DNA of 31,627 nucleotides from Porphyromonadaceae bacterium UBA4277 (GCA_002395965.1 DGVT01000072.1:1-31627); one strand, 5' to 3'; shown: positions 15,209-24,290, counted from the stretch's first letter. Notes: generated from the sequence alone by a model not told the origin. Program-made: numbers and translations.

Positions 15209-16399
15209 TTACTTGATTACGTTGAGCTCGCGGCCCACCTTGATGAAGGCGGCGATGGCCTTGTCGAGGTGCTCACGCTCGTGTCCGGCGCTGAGCTGCA
15301 CGCGGATGCGGGCCTGACCCTTGGGCACCACGGGGTAGTAGAAGCCTGTGACGTAGATTCCCTCTTCCTGCATGCGTGCGGCGAAGTCCTGCGACAGCTT
15401 GGCATCGTAGAGCATCACGGCGCAGATGGCACTCTGTGTGGGCTTGATGTCGAAGCCTGCGGCCATCATCTTGTCGCGGAAGTAGTTAACGTTCTCTACC
15501 AGCTTGTCGTGCAGTGCGTTGCTCTCGCCCAGCATCTTAAACATCTCGATGCTTGCGCCCACAATGCCCGGTGCAATAGAGTTGCTGAACAGGTAGGGAC
15601 GGCTGCGCTGGCGCAGCATGTCGATAATCTCTTTTCGGCCGGTGGTGAAGCCACCCATGGCACCGCCAAATGCCTTGCCTAAAGTTCCGGTGAAGATGTC
15701 AATCTTGCCGTAGAGGTCAAACTGCTCGGCCACTCCGTGCCCTGTGGGGCCTACAACGCCTGCCGAGTGCGACTCATCGACCATTACCATGGCGTCGTAT
15801 TTCTCGGCGAGCTCGCAAATCTTGTCCATGGGAGCCACGTTACCGTCCATCGAGAACACGCCGTCGGTGGCGATGATGCGGAATCGCTGTGCCTGAGCTT
15901 CCTTGAGGCAGTTCTCCAGCTCTTCCATGTCGGCGTTGGCATAGCGGTAGCGTTTAGCCTTGCACAGGCGCACGCCGTCGATGATCGAAGCATGGTTCAG
16001 TGCGTCGCTGATGATTGCGTCCTCGTCGGTGAGCAGGGCTTCGAAAAGTCCGCCGTTGGCATCGAAGCACGAGCCGTAGAGGATTGCATCCTCGGTCTTG
16101 AAATAGGCTGCAATGCTTGCTTCGAGCTCCTTGTGGATGTCTTGTGTGCCGCAGATGAAGCGCACGCTCGACATGCCGTAGCCGTGGTCGGCCATGGCTC
16201 GGGTGGCGGCATCGATGAGCCGCTTGTTGTTAGACAGACCCAGGTAGTTGTTGGCGCAGAAGTTTAGCACGTCGCTATCGGGGCGCACCTTGATGGCGGC
16301 ACGCTGCTCGGTGGTGATGATGCGTTCGTTCTTGTACAGGCCGGCGGCCTTAATGTCGGCCAATTCTTTTGTCAGGTGTTCTTGAAATTTTCCGTACAT
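15209..16399 (-). CDS. kbl: Glycine C-acetyltransferase (2-amino-3-ketobutyrate CoA ligase)
   Basis: This 396-residue PLP enzyme cleaves 2-amino-3-ketobutyrate with CoA to glycine and acetyl-CoA, the second step of threonine catabolism. Seen: NFCANNYLGLSNN (46-58), GTQDIHKELE (84-93), YGSCFDANGGLFE (108-120), VDESHSAGVVGPTGHG (207-222) and the PLP lysine in TGTLGKAFGGAMGG (Lys242). The start MYGKFQEHL at 16399 gives the family's usual length; an in-frame upstream start (16444) would add 15 residues with no homology. It diverges from an SDR-type threonine dehydrogenase that supplies its substrate. 7-keto-8-aminopelargonate synthase is a close relative, but the neighbour and motifs favour Kbl. 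Confidence 0.95.
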   Translation of the reverse strand: MYGKFQEHLTKELADIKAAGLYKNERIITTEQRAAIKVRPDSDVLNFCANNYLGLSNNKRLIDAATRAMADHGYGMSSVRFICGTQDIHKELEASIAAYFKTEDAILYGSCFDANGGLFEALLTDEDAIISDALNHASIIDGVRLCKAKRYRYANADMEELENCLKEAQAQRFRIIATDGVFSMDGNVAPMDKICELAEKYDAMVMVDESHSAGVVGPTGHGVAEQFDLYGKIDIFTGTLGKAFGGAMGGFTTGRKEIIDMLRQRSRPYLFSNSIAPGIVGASIEMFKMLGESNALHDKLVENVNYFRDKMMAAGFDIKPTQSAICAVMLYDAKLSQDFAARMQEEGIYVTGFYYPVVPKGQARIRVQLSAGHEREHLDKAIAAFIKVGRELNVIK

Positions 16400-16477
16400 C
16401 GGTTTGCTATTATTTAATAAGGTTAATAAGTTTAGGCACAGCAATGGTTAAAAGTCTGTGTTTTGAAAATTGTCTCA

Positions 16478-16600
16478 CAAAGTTCATAAAAAATATTGAC
16501 ATGGTGAAACCTCCGGCCGAAAAATAAAGAAAAAACAATACGTATTAATGAAATTTTTACATAAGTAATACACTCGTTTGAGATTTTAATAGTAATTTTG
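16478..16600. promoter_or_regulatory. Divergent kbl/tdh control region
   Basis: The 241-bp spacer 16400-16640 holds a TAATTTTG -7-like box on the plus strand at 16593-16600, a weaker GAACTTTG on the minus strand at 16478-16485, and between them a 10-bp palindrome AATACGTATT at 16537-16546. Neither box has an ideally placed -33 element. The palindrome could bind a shared regulator; this is inference. Confidence 0.4.
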
Positions 16601-16640
16601 TACGATTAACTAATTGAACCATTAACATTGATAATTTCAA

Positions 16641-17594
16641 ATGAAAAACGTCTTGATTATCGGCTCTACCGGCCAAATCGGGTCGGAGCTGACGATGAAA
16701 TTGCGTGGCATTTACGGCAACGGTAACGTTGTGGCCGGCTATATTCCCGGTGCTGAGCCTAAGGGCGAGCTTGCCGAGAGCGGCCCCAAGGAGGTTGTCG
16801 ATATCACAAATGCCCAGCAGATTGCCGATGCAGTAAAGAAGTATAACATCGACACAATCTATAACCTTGCAGCGCTGCTGAGTGCTGTGGCCGAGGCCAA
16901 GCCGCTGCTGGCCTGGAAGATAGGCATCGGTGGCCTGATGAACACCCTGGAGGTGGCCCGCGAGCATGGCTGCGCCGTGTTCACTCCCAGCAGCATAGGC
17001 TCATTCGGTCCCAATGCTCCCAAAGACGGCACCCCGCAGGACACCATCCAGCAGCCACGCACCATGTATGGCGTGACAAAGGTGAGCGGTGAGCTCCTGA
17101 GCAACTACTATGCTCTCAAGTTTGGCGTCGATACCCGCTCGGTGCGCTTCCCGGGCTTGATTTCCTATGTGGCTCCTCCGGGCGGCGGCACTACCGACTA
17201 TGCTGTAGATATCTACTACAGTGCCGTGCGTGGCGAGAAGTTTATCTGCCCCATCAAGGCCGGCACGTTCATGGACATGATGTATATGCCCGACGCCCTG
17301 CGTGCTGCCATCGAGATCATGGAAGCCGACCCTGCACGCCTGCAGCACCGCAACTCGTTCAACATTGCCTCGATGAGCTTCGATCCCGAGATCATCTATC
17401 GCAAGATCAAGGAGTATATGCCCGGCTTCGAGATGGAATATCAGGTTGACCCGCTGCGCCAGGGCATTGCCGAGTCGTGGCCTAACCGCCTCGACGACAC
17501 TTGCGCACGCATCGAGTGGGACTGGAAGCCGGAGTATGACCTGGACGCCATGACCCGCGACATGCTCGACAAGCTTCGCAAGAAATTAGGCTGA
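16641..17594 (+). CDS. NAD-dependent L-threonine 3-dehydrogenase, SDR type
   Basis: This 317-residue enzyme has an extended short-chain dehydrogenase fold. Seen: the NAD-binding GSTGQIGSE at 8-16, an NLAALLSA segment at 75-82 and the catalytic Tyr143 and Lys147 in MYGVTKVSGE. Epimerase-like threonine dehydrogenases of this size oxidise L-threonine to 2-amino-3-ketobutyrate, and the divergent kbl gene consumes exactly that product, which supports the assignment over a sugar-nucleotide epimerase. The start is ATG 16641. It is followed by two hairpins and a strong terminator. The gene looks intact. Confidence 0.92.
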   Translation: MKNVLIIGSTGQIGSELTMKLRGIYGNGNVVAGYIPGAEPKGELAESGPKEVVDITNAQQIADAVKKYNIDTIYNLAALLSAVAEAKPLLAWKIGIGGLMNTLEVAREHGCAVFTPSSIGSFGPNAPKDGTPQDTIQQPRTMYGVTKVSGELLSNYYALKFGVDTRSVRFPGLISYVAPPGGGTTDYAVDIYYSAVRGEKFICPIKAGTFMDMMYMPDALRAAIEIMEADPARLQHRNSFNIASMSFDPEIIYRKIKEYMPGFEMEYQVDPLRQGIAESWPNRLDDTCARIEWDWKPEYDLDAMTRDMLDKLRKKLG

Positions 17595-17615
17595 CGCTCC
17601 CCCATTGCGGGAGCG
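17595..17615. repeat. Hairpin immediately after the dehydrogenase stop
   Basis: CGCTCCC (17595-17601) pairs with GGGAGCG (17609-17615) around a 7-nt loop, beginning one base after the TGA stop. No T-run follows. It could shield the 3' end of the transcript or slow exonucleases. Confidence 0.6.
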
Positions 17616-17654
17616 CCTCGGGCCGATATGTCAACGGCCTTGCCGCGTTAACAA

Positions 17655-17679
17655 TTGTGCAACGGTGTCCATTGCACAA
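17655..17679. repeat. Inverted repeat TTGTGCAA / TTGCACAA
   Basis: 8-bp arms at 17655-17662 and 17672-17679 with a 9-nt loop. The right arm belongs to the 13-mer CCATTGCACAACG, which is also found at 4488-4500 just before the hairpin near the ferredoxin promoter. Function unknown. Confidence 0.55.
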
Positions 17680-17687
17680 CGAAATTG

Positions 17688-17727
17688 ATAAAAGTGCCGG
17701 AATTCAGCTCCGGCGCTTTTATTTTTT
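17688..17727 (+). terminator. Intrinsic terminator after the threonine dehydrogenase gene
   Basis: The stem AAAAGTGCCGGA (17690-17701) pairs with TCCGGCGCTTTT (17709-17720), including one G-T wobble, around a 7-nt loop. It is followed by ATTTTTT at 17721-17727. It isolates the dehydrogenase gene from the Sus operon. The symmetrical A-run could also allow termination from the other direction. Confidence 0.9.
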
Positions 17728-17780
17728 CGCTATAATGGGGCTTTAGGCTACGAAAACCACCGTTTTGAGTGGCTTTTAAG

Positions 17781-17833
17781 TGTTAAATCCGAAATGTTAA
17801 CGAGTGTGACCAGTTAACAATTTAGATTTAACA
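17781..17833. promoter_or_regulatory. Concentric long dyad upstream of the Sus operon
   Basis: TGTTAAATC (17781-17789) and GATTTAACA (17825-17833) are perfect inverted arms, and an inner pair of GTTAAC sites (17796-17801, 17813-17818) shares the same centre at 17807. Most of the spacer bases between them also pair, giving 21-nt arms with two mismatches and an 11-nt loop. It lies between the upstream terminator and the susC promoter, about 170 bp before the latter. It could be an operator or an RNA hairpin. The rest of the 17728-18192 spacer is AT rich, with a smaller hairpin GTTTC/GAAAC at 17858-17872 and no gene. Confidence 0.65.
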
Positions 17834-17999
17834 GAAGTTTTCATTCGAAAAATAAAAGTTTCATTTCGAAACATGTAATATTGTTGGAAATCAAGAAGAT
17901 ATAAAAGCATGCAATTTCTATAGTGTCAAAAAATGATTATTTATGATTAATTTTGAAAATTAATGTATCGGACGCTAAAAGGTTAAAAACTCGAGGAAT

Positions 18000-18031
18000 T
18001 TTGCTTTTTTGTGGCCGATATCATAACTTTG
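18000..18031 (+). promoter_or_regulatory. Predicted promoter of the susCD operon
   Basis: TTTG at 18000-18003 and TAACTTTG at 18024-18031 are 20 bp apart, a strong Bacteroidetes match. The transcript would carry a leader of about 165 nt before susC, long enough for post-transcriptional control. Confidence 0.75.
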
Positions 18032-18204
18032 CGACTACAAAACACACTCGTAAGCACACAATAAACATCATAATATTTACAGTTAAAAAGGCATGATGAT
18101 TTATGATGCTATTTGTTGAGAAGTGGTGAAACACAATGTGGGTAAAAACACAATATGTATTCCAAGACAATTAACTTATTTATTAATATTAATTGCGTGA
18201 GTTT

Positions 18205-21200
18205 ATGATTAAAAAATTAACTTTGTTTCTAGCATGCTTATTACTTGGAATAGGTATGGCATCGGCTCAAACTAAAGTCACAGGTGTTGTGACTGCCGAA
18301 GAGGACGGGCTTCCCATTGCGGGAGCGACCGTTCAGGTTGTTGGAAGCCAGGTTGGTACAGCTACTGACGTAGATGGAACGTTCACGCTCAGGGCTCCCA
18401 ATGGAGCCAAGATGCTTCGCGTTTCCTACATCGGTATGCAGACCCAGGAAGTACCCATTGCTTCTAACATGAACATCGTGCTCAAGTCGAGCGACACTCA
18501 GCTCGACGAAGTGGTGGTAACCGCCATGGGTATCAAGCGCGAGGCAAAGGCTCTGGGTGTGAGCGCAACCCCTATCAAGGGTGACGTTATAGCCCAGGCA
18601 CGTACTAACGACATCATGTCGAGTCTTGCCGGTAAGGTGGCTGGTGTGCAGATTGGCGAAAGCTCGTCTGACCCCGGTACGTCTAAGTCGGTAATCATTC
18701 GTGGTGTGAGCTCGCTCTCGGGCAACAACCAGCCACTGTATGTGGTGGATGGTGTGCCTCTGAACAACGCAGCATCCTACAGCGATGAAGGCCTTGACCG
18801 AGGTTACGACTTCGGTAACGGTGCCAACGCCGTTAACCCCAACGACGTGGAGTCGATGACCATCCTCAAGGGTGCTGCCGCTACGGCACTGTATGGTAGC
18901 CGTGCAGGCGCTGGTGTGATCCTTATCACTACCAAGAAAGGAACGAAGCAGAAAAAGGGCGTCGGCATTGAGTACAATGGCGGCCTGCAGTGGGAGTCGG
19001 TACTCAGACTGCCGCAGATGCAGAACAGCTTCGGTATGGGCTGGTATGGCGACAAGACCGAAATCGAGAATGGCTCGTGGGGTCCCGCCTTCGACGGCTC
19101 ACAGCAGCTCTATGGCTGGACTTACAACGGCTCGCAGAACATCAAGTCGTACTTGCCCGTCAAGAACAATGTGAAGGACTTCTTCAGCACCGGTTTCCGT
19201 TACAGCAACAGCATCTCGTTCAACGGTGCAACCGAAAAGAGTACCTACTTCGTGTCGCTGTCGCAAATCAACGATAACGGTATCATTCCTTACGACTCTG
19301 ACACTTACACCAAATATACCGTATCAGGTCGTGGAAGCCACCGCGAGGGCAACTTCACCTTCAGCACATCGCTCAACTACGCCTTCCAGCGTAACCACTT
19401 CGTGACCACCGGTCAGAAGACAGGCTCGATGTATAACAGCATCATGCAGACTCCGCGCGACATCGCTATCGTGGAGATGAAGGACCTTGACAACCCGTTC
19501 AACACACCGGGTTACTACTACACCCCCTATGGTGTTACCAATCCTTATTATATTATCAAGAACTACCAGAACGAGTATGAGCAGGAGCGCTTCTACGGCA
19601 ACCTGCAACTTGACTACGACTTCCTGAAGTATTTCAAGGCTACCTATCGTTTCGGTCTTGATACCAACACCGGTCATCACAACTTCGGAATGCCCAACAT
19701 GTCGAAACTGTTCTCCGGCACTCCTAACTACGAAGACGCTCTGAAAGACCTCACCGGCGAAGTGTCGCAAAGCATTACCCGCCGCCGCGAGATTGATCAG
19801 AACTTCATGATCACCTACGACCAGCAAGTGCGCGAAGATCTGCACATCAATGCTCAGTTAGGTTTCAACGGCAATGAGCGCAGCTACAAGTCGCTCGCTT
19901 CATCGGTGACCAACCTGACCATCCCCATGTGGTATAACCTGAGCAACAGTGCCGAAATCCCCGCCACTTCGCAATATGAGTGGAAGCGCCGCTTCTTGGC
20001 TGTATTCGGCAGTGCCGAGTTTGCTTACAAGAACATGCTCTACCTCACTCTGCAAGGCCGTAACGACTGGTCTTCGACTCTGCCCAAGACCAACCGCTCT
20101 TACTTCTATCCCGGTGTGAGCTTGAGCTTCCTGTTCAGCGAACTGCTGTCTCACGACACTCGTGAAGCCATTAACTTCGGTAAGCTCCGCTTAGCTTGGG
20201 GCCGCACCGGTAATGATGCTAACGTGTATATGACCAACTCGGTATATGCCCAGGCAGCCGCAGCCACCAGTGGCTTCGGTAACGGCAGCACGTTCCCCTT
20301 CACCAAGGTCGGCGTGAATGCCTACTCATTGGGCAACGTGCTGGGAAGCATCGACCTGAGCCCTGAGATGACCACCGAGTTTGAGGTCGGTCTGAACATG
20401 GTATTCCTGCACAATCGCATCAGCTTCGACGCTGCTTACTACAACCGCAACACCGACAAGCAAATCTTCTCGCTTAACATGGATCCTTCTACGGGCTACA
20501 CCGCACAGAACATGAACCTCGGTAAGATTCGCAACCGTGGTGTCGAGCTGTTGGTCAACGTCACTCCTGTGAAGGTGGGCGACTTCCAGTGGGACATCAA
20601 CTGGAACTACACCAAGAACTGGAGCAAGGTTATCAAGCTGCCCGAGCAGTTAGGCGGCATTGCAACCATCTATGGTCTGAGCGGCGGCACAAGCCTGTAT
20701 GCAATAGAAGGCGAACCCTTAGGCGTATTCAAGGCTTACGTTCCTCAAACCACTCCCGACGGCAAGATCATCTGCGACAACGCAGGTCAGCCGTTAGTAA
20801 ACAGCGAGCAGCAGATTGTCGGTAGCATGAACTACAAGTACCTCATGGGCTTCGGCACCACGCTCACCTACAAGACTGTAAGCCTGTCGGCCAACTTAGA
20901 CGTTCGCCACGGCGGTATGCTCTATTCTCGCACCAAGGACATCAACTACTTCACCGGTAACGCCATCCAGACGGCTTATAACAACCGTAACCCGTTCATC
21001 GTGCCCAACTCGGTACAAGCAGTTACCGACGCCGAGGGCAACGTGACCTATGTTGAGAACACCACTCCGCTCGACGAGACTGGTATCTTCACCTACTGGG
21101 ATGCCGGTGGTGCTGAGCTGGACCGTGCCTTCCTTGTTGACAAGAGCTATGTGAAACTGCGTTCTGTGGTGCTGAGCTGGCAATTACCTGCCAAGTGGTT

Positions 21201-21393
21201 TGCCAAGACCTTCCTGAGCGGCATAACTCTGTCGGCCTTCGGTAACAACCTCTTCTTGTGGACTCCGAAGAGCAATACCTTCATCGATCCTGAGACCTCG
21301 ACATTCGGTAACGACCTCGAGGGTAACTATGGTGAGTTCTCGGCCAACCCGAGCTCGCGCAAATTTGGTTTCAATGTTCAGGTTAAATTCTAA
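18205..21393 (+). CDS. SusC/RagA family TonB-dependent outer-membrane transporter
   Basis: This 1062-residue protein is the barrel component of a Sus-type nutrient importer. Seen: a signal peptide (residues 1-22, ending MASAQ), an N-terminal carboxypeptidase-regulatory-like domain (about 23-95, with VTGVVTAEEDGLPIAGATV and VSYIGMQTQEV), the TonB-box-like LDEVVVTAMGIKREAKALG, a plug domain with the SusC signatures SVIIRGVSSLSGNNQPLYVV and DGVPLNN, then a long beta-barrel ending in a terminal Phe (FGFNVQVKF). The start ATG at 18205 begins a proper signal peptide; a TTG four codons upstream is less likely. The substrate cannot be told from the sequence: no glycoside hydrolase, sulfatase, peptidase or HTCS regulator lies nearby. 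Confidence 0.96.
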   Translation: MIKKLTLFLACLLLGIGMASAQTKVTGVVTAEEDGLPIAGATVQVVGSQVGTATDVDGTFTLRAPNGAKMLRVSYIGMQTQEVPIASNMNIVLKSSDTQLDEVVVTAMGIKREAKALGVSATPIKGDVIAQARTNDIMSSLAGKVAGVQIGESSSDPGTSKSVIIRGVSSLSGNNQPLYVVDGVPLNNAASYSDEGLDRGYDFGNGANAVNPNDVESMTILKGAAATALYGSRAGAGVILITTKKGTKQKKGVGIEYNGGLQWESVLRLPQMQNSFGMGWYGDKTEIENGSWGPAFDGSQQLYGWTYNGSQNIKSYLPVKNNVKDFFSTGFRYSNSISFNGATEKSTYFVSLSQINDNGIIPYDSDTYTKYTVSGRGSHREGNFTFSTSLNYAFQRNHFVTTGQKTGSMYNSIMQTPRDIAIVEMKDLDNPFNTPGYYYTPYGVTNPYYIIKNYQNEYEQERFYGNLQLDYDFLKYFKATYRFGLDTNTGHHNFGMPNMSKLFSGTPNYEDALKDLTGEVSQSITRRREIDQNFMITYDQQVREDLHINAQLGFNGNERSYKSLASSVTNLTIPMWYNLSNSAEIPATSQYEWKRRFLAVFGSAEFAYKNMLYLTLQGRNDWSSTLPKTNRSYFYPGVSLSFLFSELLSHDTREAINFGKLRLAWGRTGNDANVYMTNSVYAQAAAATSGFGNGSTFPFTKVGVNAYSLGNVLGSIDLSPEMTTEFEVGLNMVFLHNRISFDAAYYNRNTDKQIFSLNMDPSTGYTAQNMNLGKIRNRGVELLVNVTPVKVGDFQWDINWNYTKNWSKVIKLPEQLGGIATIYGLSGGTSLYAIEGEPLGVFKAYVPQTTPDGKIICDNAGQPLVNSEQQIVGSMNYKYLMGFGTTLTYKTVSLSANLDVRHGGMLYSRTKDINYFTGNAIQTAYNNRNPFIVPNSVQAVTDAEGNVTYVENTTPLDETGIFTYWDAGGAELDRAFLVDKSYVKLRSVVLSWQLPAKWFAKTFLSGITLSAFGNNLFLWTPKSNTFIDPETSTFGNDLEGNYGEFSANPSSRKFGFNVQVKF

Positions 21394-21408
21394 TAAAGAG
21401 AAACAGAT

Positions 21409-22893
21409 ATGAAAAAGATATTTTTATTCCTCACCGTTACTGCTGTGCTGGGACTGACGTCGTGCAACCTTGACATCAACGACGACCCCAACTACCCCAG
21501 CAGTGGAGACGTGACTCCCGACCTGGTATTTCCAGCTGCCGAGAATGCTATTGCAACGGCTGTGGGCGATGCGATGTTCAACTACGGCGGATTCTTCGCA
21601 CAGTACTTCGAACAGCGCCCCGAAGCCAACCAGTATAACAATGAGGCCGAACTGAACATCGACGAATCGACCAACCTGTTTGACCGCTGCTACCGCACGC
21701 TGTATGCCGGTGCTCTGGCCGACATCAAGGATGTGATGGATCGCACAGCCAACACAAGCGACCTCTTTGCCTGCACCGTGCTGCGTGCCTATGCTTACCA
21801 GATCCTGGTCGATAACCTCGACCAAGTTCCATACACCGAGGCCCTGCAAGGAAGTGCAAACCCCAATCCCATGTGGGACAAGGGTGAAGACGTGTATGTG
21901 GGTGTGCTTAAGGAAATCGACGATGCTGAAGCTGCTCTCAGTGGCGACGCAATGACCCTTACCGACCCATTGCTTAACAAAAACGTGAATGCCTGGAGAG
22001 GCTTCGCCAACGCTCTGCGCCTGCGCATGTACCTGCGTCTGATTGACGGCGGCATCAATGCCAGCGAATATCAGAGCAAGGCCGTGGCACTGGTCAAGGC
22101 CGGCAACTTCTTCACCGGCAATGTGGCATGGGATGTATATTCAAATGCCGATGGCCAGTACAACCCCTGGTATGACGTGACACGCGCCTTAGGAACCAAG
22201 AACCATGTGGCTTCTTACCCCATCGTGAGCTACTACCTGGCAACCGAGGATCCTCGCATCGGCTACGCTATCATGAAGAATGAGGCCAACGGCGAATATG
22301 TGGGACAGCTCCCCGGCTCCAAGACCTATATGGGCACCTGGGCCGGCGACTGGAAGAACAAGGATGTGAGTGCCATCGACTACACTCCCGCTGTCTTCGC
22401 ACCCATCTATCTGTTCACTCAGAGCGAGCTGCAATTCCTCATTGCCGAGACTCAGCTTCGCTGGGGCGACAAGAGTGCAGCCAAGACAGCCTATGAAGCA
22501 GGTGTGCAAGCCGACTTCGTGTCGCGCGGCATCAGCATAGGCTCGTTCCTGAACGGAGGCCGTGTGAACTGGGATGCCCAGACTACTGACCAGGCTCGTC
22601 TCAACCTAATTTACATGCAGAAGTGGGCCGCCCTGTTCTATCGCGACCACATGGAGGCTTGGAGTGAAGTGCGCCGCACCGACGTGCCCACCACTTGCGC
22701 CTTTACTGCTAAGCAAATCTTTGACGACGCTACCGTATATAGCGCAGGACAGATGATCGTTCCGGCCCGCAACTATATCAACGCCGGTGGCCTGTGCAAA
22801 CGTGTGCCTTACCCAAGCAATGCACGTCAGCTGAACACTAACACTCCCGCCGAGAAACTGCTCAGCGACCGCGTGTTCTGGGATGCTAAGTAA
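21409..22893 (+). CDS. SusD/RagB family nutrient-binding lipoprotein
   Basis: This 494-residue surface lipoprotein is the lid and binding partner of the preceding SusC. Seen: a lipoprotein signal peptide with lipobox LGLTSC (Cys19), then an alpha-helical SusD-like fold with AYAYQILVDNLDQVPYTEAL and NAWRGFANALRLRMYLRL (TPR-like helices), and a C-terminal region with QKWAALFYRDHMEAWSEVRR and VPYPSNARQ that is typical of the SusD-like_2 / SusD-RagB group. It starts 15 bp after susC, so the two are cotranscribed. The glycan or other ligand is unknown. Confidence 0.95.
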   Translation: MKKIFLFLTVTAVLGLTSCNLDINDDPNYPSSGDVTPDLVFPAAENAIATAVGDAMFNYGGFFAQYFEQRPEANQYNNEAELNIDESTNLFDRCYRTLYAGALADIKDVMDRTANTSDLFACTVLRAYAYQILVDNLDQVPYTEALQGSANPNPMWDKGEDVYVGVLKEIDDAEAALSGDAMTLTDPLLNKNVNAWRGFANALRLRMYLRLIDGGINASEYQSKAVALVKAGNFFTGNVAWDVYSNADGQYNPWYDVTRALGTKNHVASYPIVSYYLATEDPRIGYAIMKNEANGEYVGQLPGSKTYMGTWAGDWKNKDVSAIDYTPAVFAPIYLFTQSELQFLIAETQLRWGDKSAAKTAYEAGVQADFVSRGISIGSFLNGGRVNWDAQTTDQARLNLIYMQKWAALFYRDHMEAWSEVRRTDVPTTCAFTAKQIFDDATVYSAGQMIVPARNYINAGGLCKRVPYPSNARQLNTNTPAEKLLSDRVFWDAK

Positions 22894-22934
22894 TAGAGAG
22901 CATTTTTATAGAAACGACTAAAATTTGATCATTT

Positions 22935-23681
22935 ATGAAAAAGATATATTTATTTGGTCTGATTATGGCACTGGGGCTGGTAGGGCTCACATCGTGTGAC
23001 GGCAATGACGATCTCACCGATTCACGCCTCACCTACTATGCTGTGCTCGACATGCAAGGCGACGACTTCATCGCAGTGCCTGTGGGCACCAGCTACACCG
23101 ACCCCGGATGCAAGGGAACGCTCAACGGCGAGGACATCACCGACAAGATTATGATTGATGGCGTGGAAGACGTTGACGTCAACCAACTGGGATTTTACAC
23201 TATCACCTACTCGGCATTAGGTAGCGACGGTTACCCCGCATCGGTGAGCCGCACAGTGTGCGTCTATGACCCCGAGGTGACAGTAGATATGGACGGCACC
23301 TACCAAACCGACATGAGCAACACATTGTATGGCCCCAACAAGACACCGTTCTCGGCCTATGCTGCTCACTACGGCAACACAAGCCAGTGCGTGGGCATCA
23401 CCTTCACCGAGATCGTGCCCGGTATCTATGCTGTCAATGACCTGCTTGGCGGTTGGTATTGGCAAATTCGCGGCTATGGCACAAACTATGCCATGACAGG
23501 CTATGTGAGTGTTAACAATGACTGCGAGATTGAACTGCTCGACAGCTACCTTCGTGGTTGGGGCGATTCATTGGACTATATCGAAAATGCTAAGTTTGAT
23601 CCCGACAATGGTCAAATCAGCTATAGCCTGTCGTATGCATCGCAAATCTTCATGGATATAGTGCTGAACAAGGTTGAGTAA
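22935..23681 (+). CDS. Surface lipoprotein with Ig-like domain (DUF5011/DUF5012-type)
   Basis: This 248-residue lipoprotein (lipobox VGLTSC, Cys21) is the third gene of the Sus operon. After the signal, residues about 45-112 look like a bacterial Ig-like domain of the DUF5011 kind, with VPVGTSYTDPGC, GEDITDKI and VNQLGFYTITYSALGSDG. The C-terminal half (about 115-248) is beta-rich with GTYQTDMSNTLYG and GWYWQIRGYGTNYA, resembling the DUF5012/BT_2262-type domains found beside SusCD pairs. By analogy with SusE/SusF it may help capture the substrate at the cell surface. The match is by eye only. Confidence 0.75.
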   Translation: MKKIYLFGLIMALGLVGLTSCDGNDDLTDSRLTYYAVLDMQGDDFIAVPVGTSYTDPGCKGTLNGEDITDKIMIDGVEDVDVNQLGFYTITYSALGSDGYPASVSRTVCVYDPEVTVDMDGTYQTDMSNTLYGPNKTPFSAYAAHYGNTSQCVGITFTEIVPGIYAVNDLLGGWYWQIRGYGTNYAMTGYVSVNNDCEIELLDSYLRGWGDSLDYIENAKFDPDNGQISYSLSYASQIFMDIVLNKVE

Positions 23682-23708
23682 TAGTTAACTTATTAAATGA
23701 CTATCATT

Positions 23709-24212
23709 ATGAAAAAATATATTTCATTATTTGCAACAGCACTCTTGCTGACAATAGGCTTCGCTTCTTGTAGTGTGGAAACCGACGAACCTGCCGGCGG
23801 CACTGCTGTAGAGAAGATGGCCGGGCACTGGATTGTGACTGTCGATGCCATTGTGGATGGAGAAGTCTATGAAGACCCCTACGGAATGGGCTCGTGGGAC
23901 ATGTACACCTACAATACCGCCGACAACGATGCCGACAAGATGTGGTTCACCGACGGCAATAACTTCTGGGGATATGAATTCAAGATTCCTATCAACCTGA
24001 GCGAAAGAACGTTTGAGATCAAGGACCAGTACATCTACGACGACGATGAGGGAGAACCCGTTTATTGCACCGTTACCGATGGCAAAATCATTGAGAATGG
24101 CGGCATTAACGTTAACGGCAAGCCCACCGACGCTATTGACTATAAGATCGAGTTCACCGACGACGCGGGAACCATCTATCACGTCCATGGCGTGCGCTAC
24201 GCAGGATTCTAA
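23709..24212 (+). CDS. Lipoprotein, lipid-binding-putative-hydrolase-like
   Basis: This 167-residue lipoprotein (lipobox GFASC, Cys21) closes the Sus operon. The mature part is acidic and beta-rich: AVEKMAGHWIVTVDAIVDGE, SWDMYTYNTADNDADKMWF, FWGYEFKIPINLSERTFEIKD and KIEFTDDAGTIYHVHGVRYAGF. This pattern resembles the small lipocalin-like proteins (PF12888 type, called lipid-binding putative hydrolases) that often follow DUF5012-type genes in Bacteroides SusCD loci. No catalytic motif is obvious. The start is ATG 23709, which begins the signal peptide; the in-frame ATG at 23697 would add four residues. It is followed by a strong terminator. Confidence 0.75.
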   Translation: MKKYISLFATALLLTIGFASCSVETDEPAGGTAVEKMAGHWIVTVDAIVDGEVYEDPYGMGSWDMYTYNTADNDADKMWFTDGNNFWGYEFKIPINLSERTFEIKDQYIYDDDEGEPVYCTVTDGKIIENGGINVNGKPTDAIDYKIEFTDDAGTIYHVHGVRYAGF

Positions 24213-24242
24213 TCTCGACTTCCTGTAAGCACTGATATTGAG

Positions 24243-24280
24243 GGAGATGAGCCGAGCATTTGGCTCATCTCCTTTTCTTA
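24243..24280 (+). terminator. Intrinsic terminator of the Sus operon
   Basis: Perfect 11-bp arms GGAGATGAGCC (24243-24253) and GGCTCATCTCC (24262-24272), an 8-nt loop and a TTTTCTTA tail. It lies 30 bp after the last operon stop and just before the composite repeat element. Confidence 0.93.
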
Positions 24281-24290
24281 TAGGCTGTAG

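Noticed and set aside
16400..16444. Upstream in-frame extension of kbl
   Set aside because: It exceeds the family's length and encodes non-conserved residues; MYGKF at 16399 matches the usual N-terminus.
18193..18204. TTG start for susC
   Set aside because: ATG 18205 begins a canonical signal peptide; the extra four residues add nothing.
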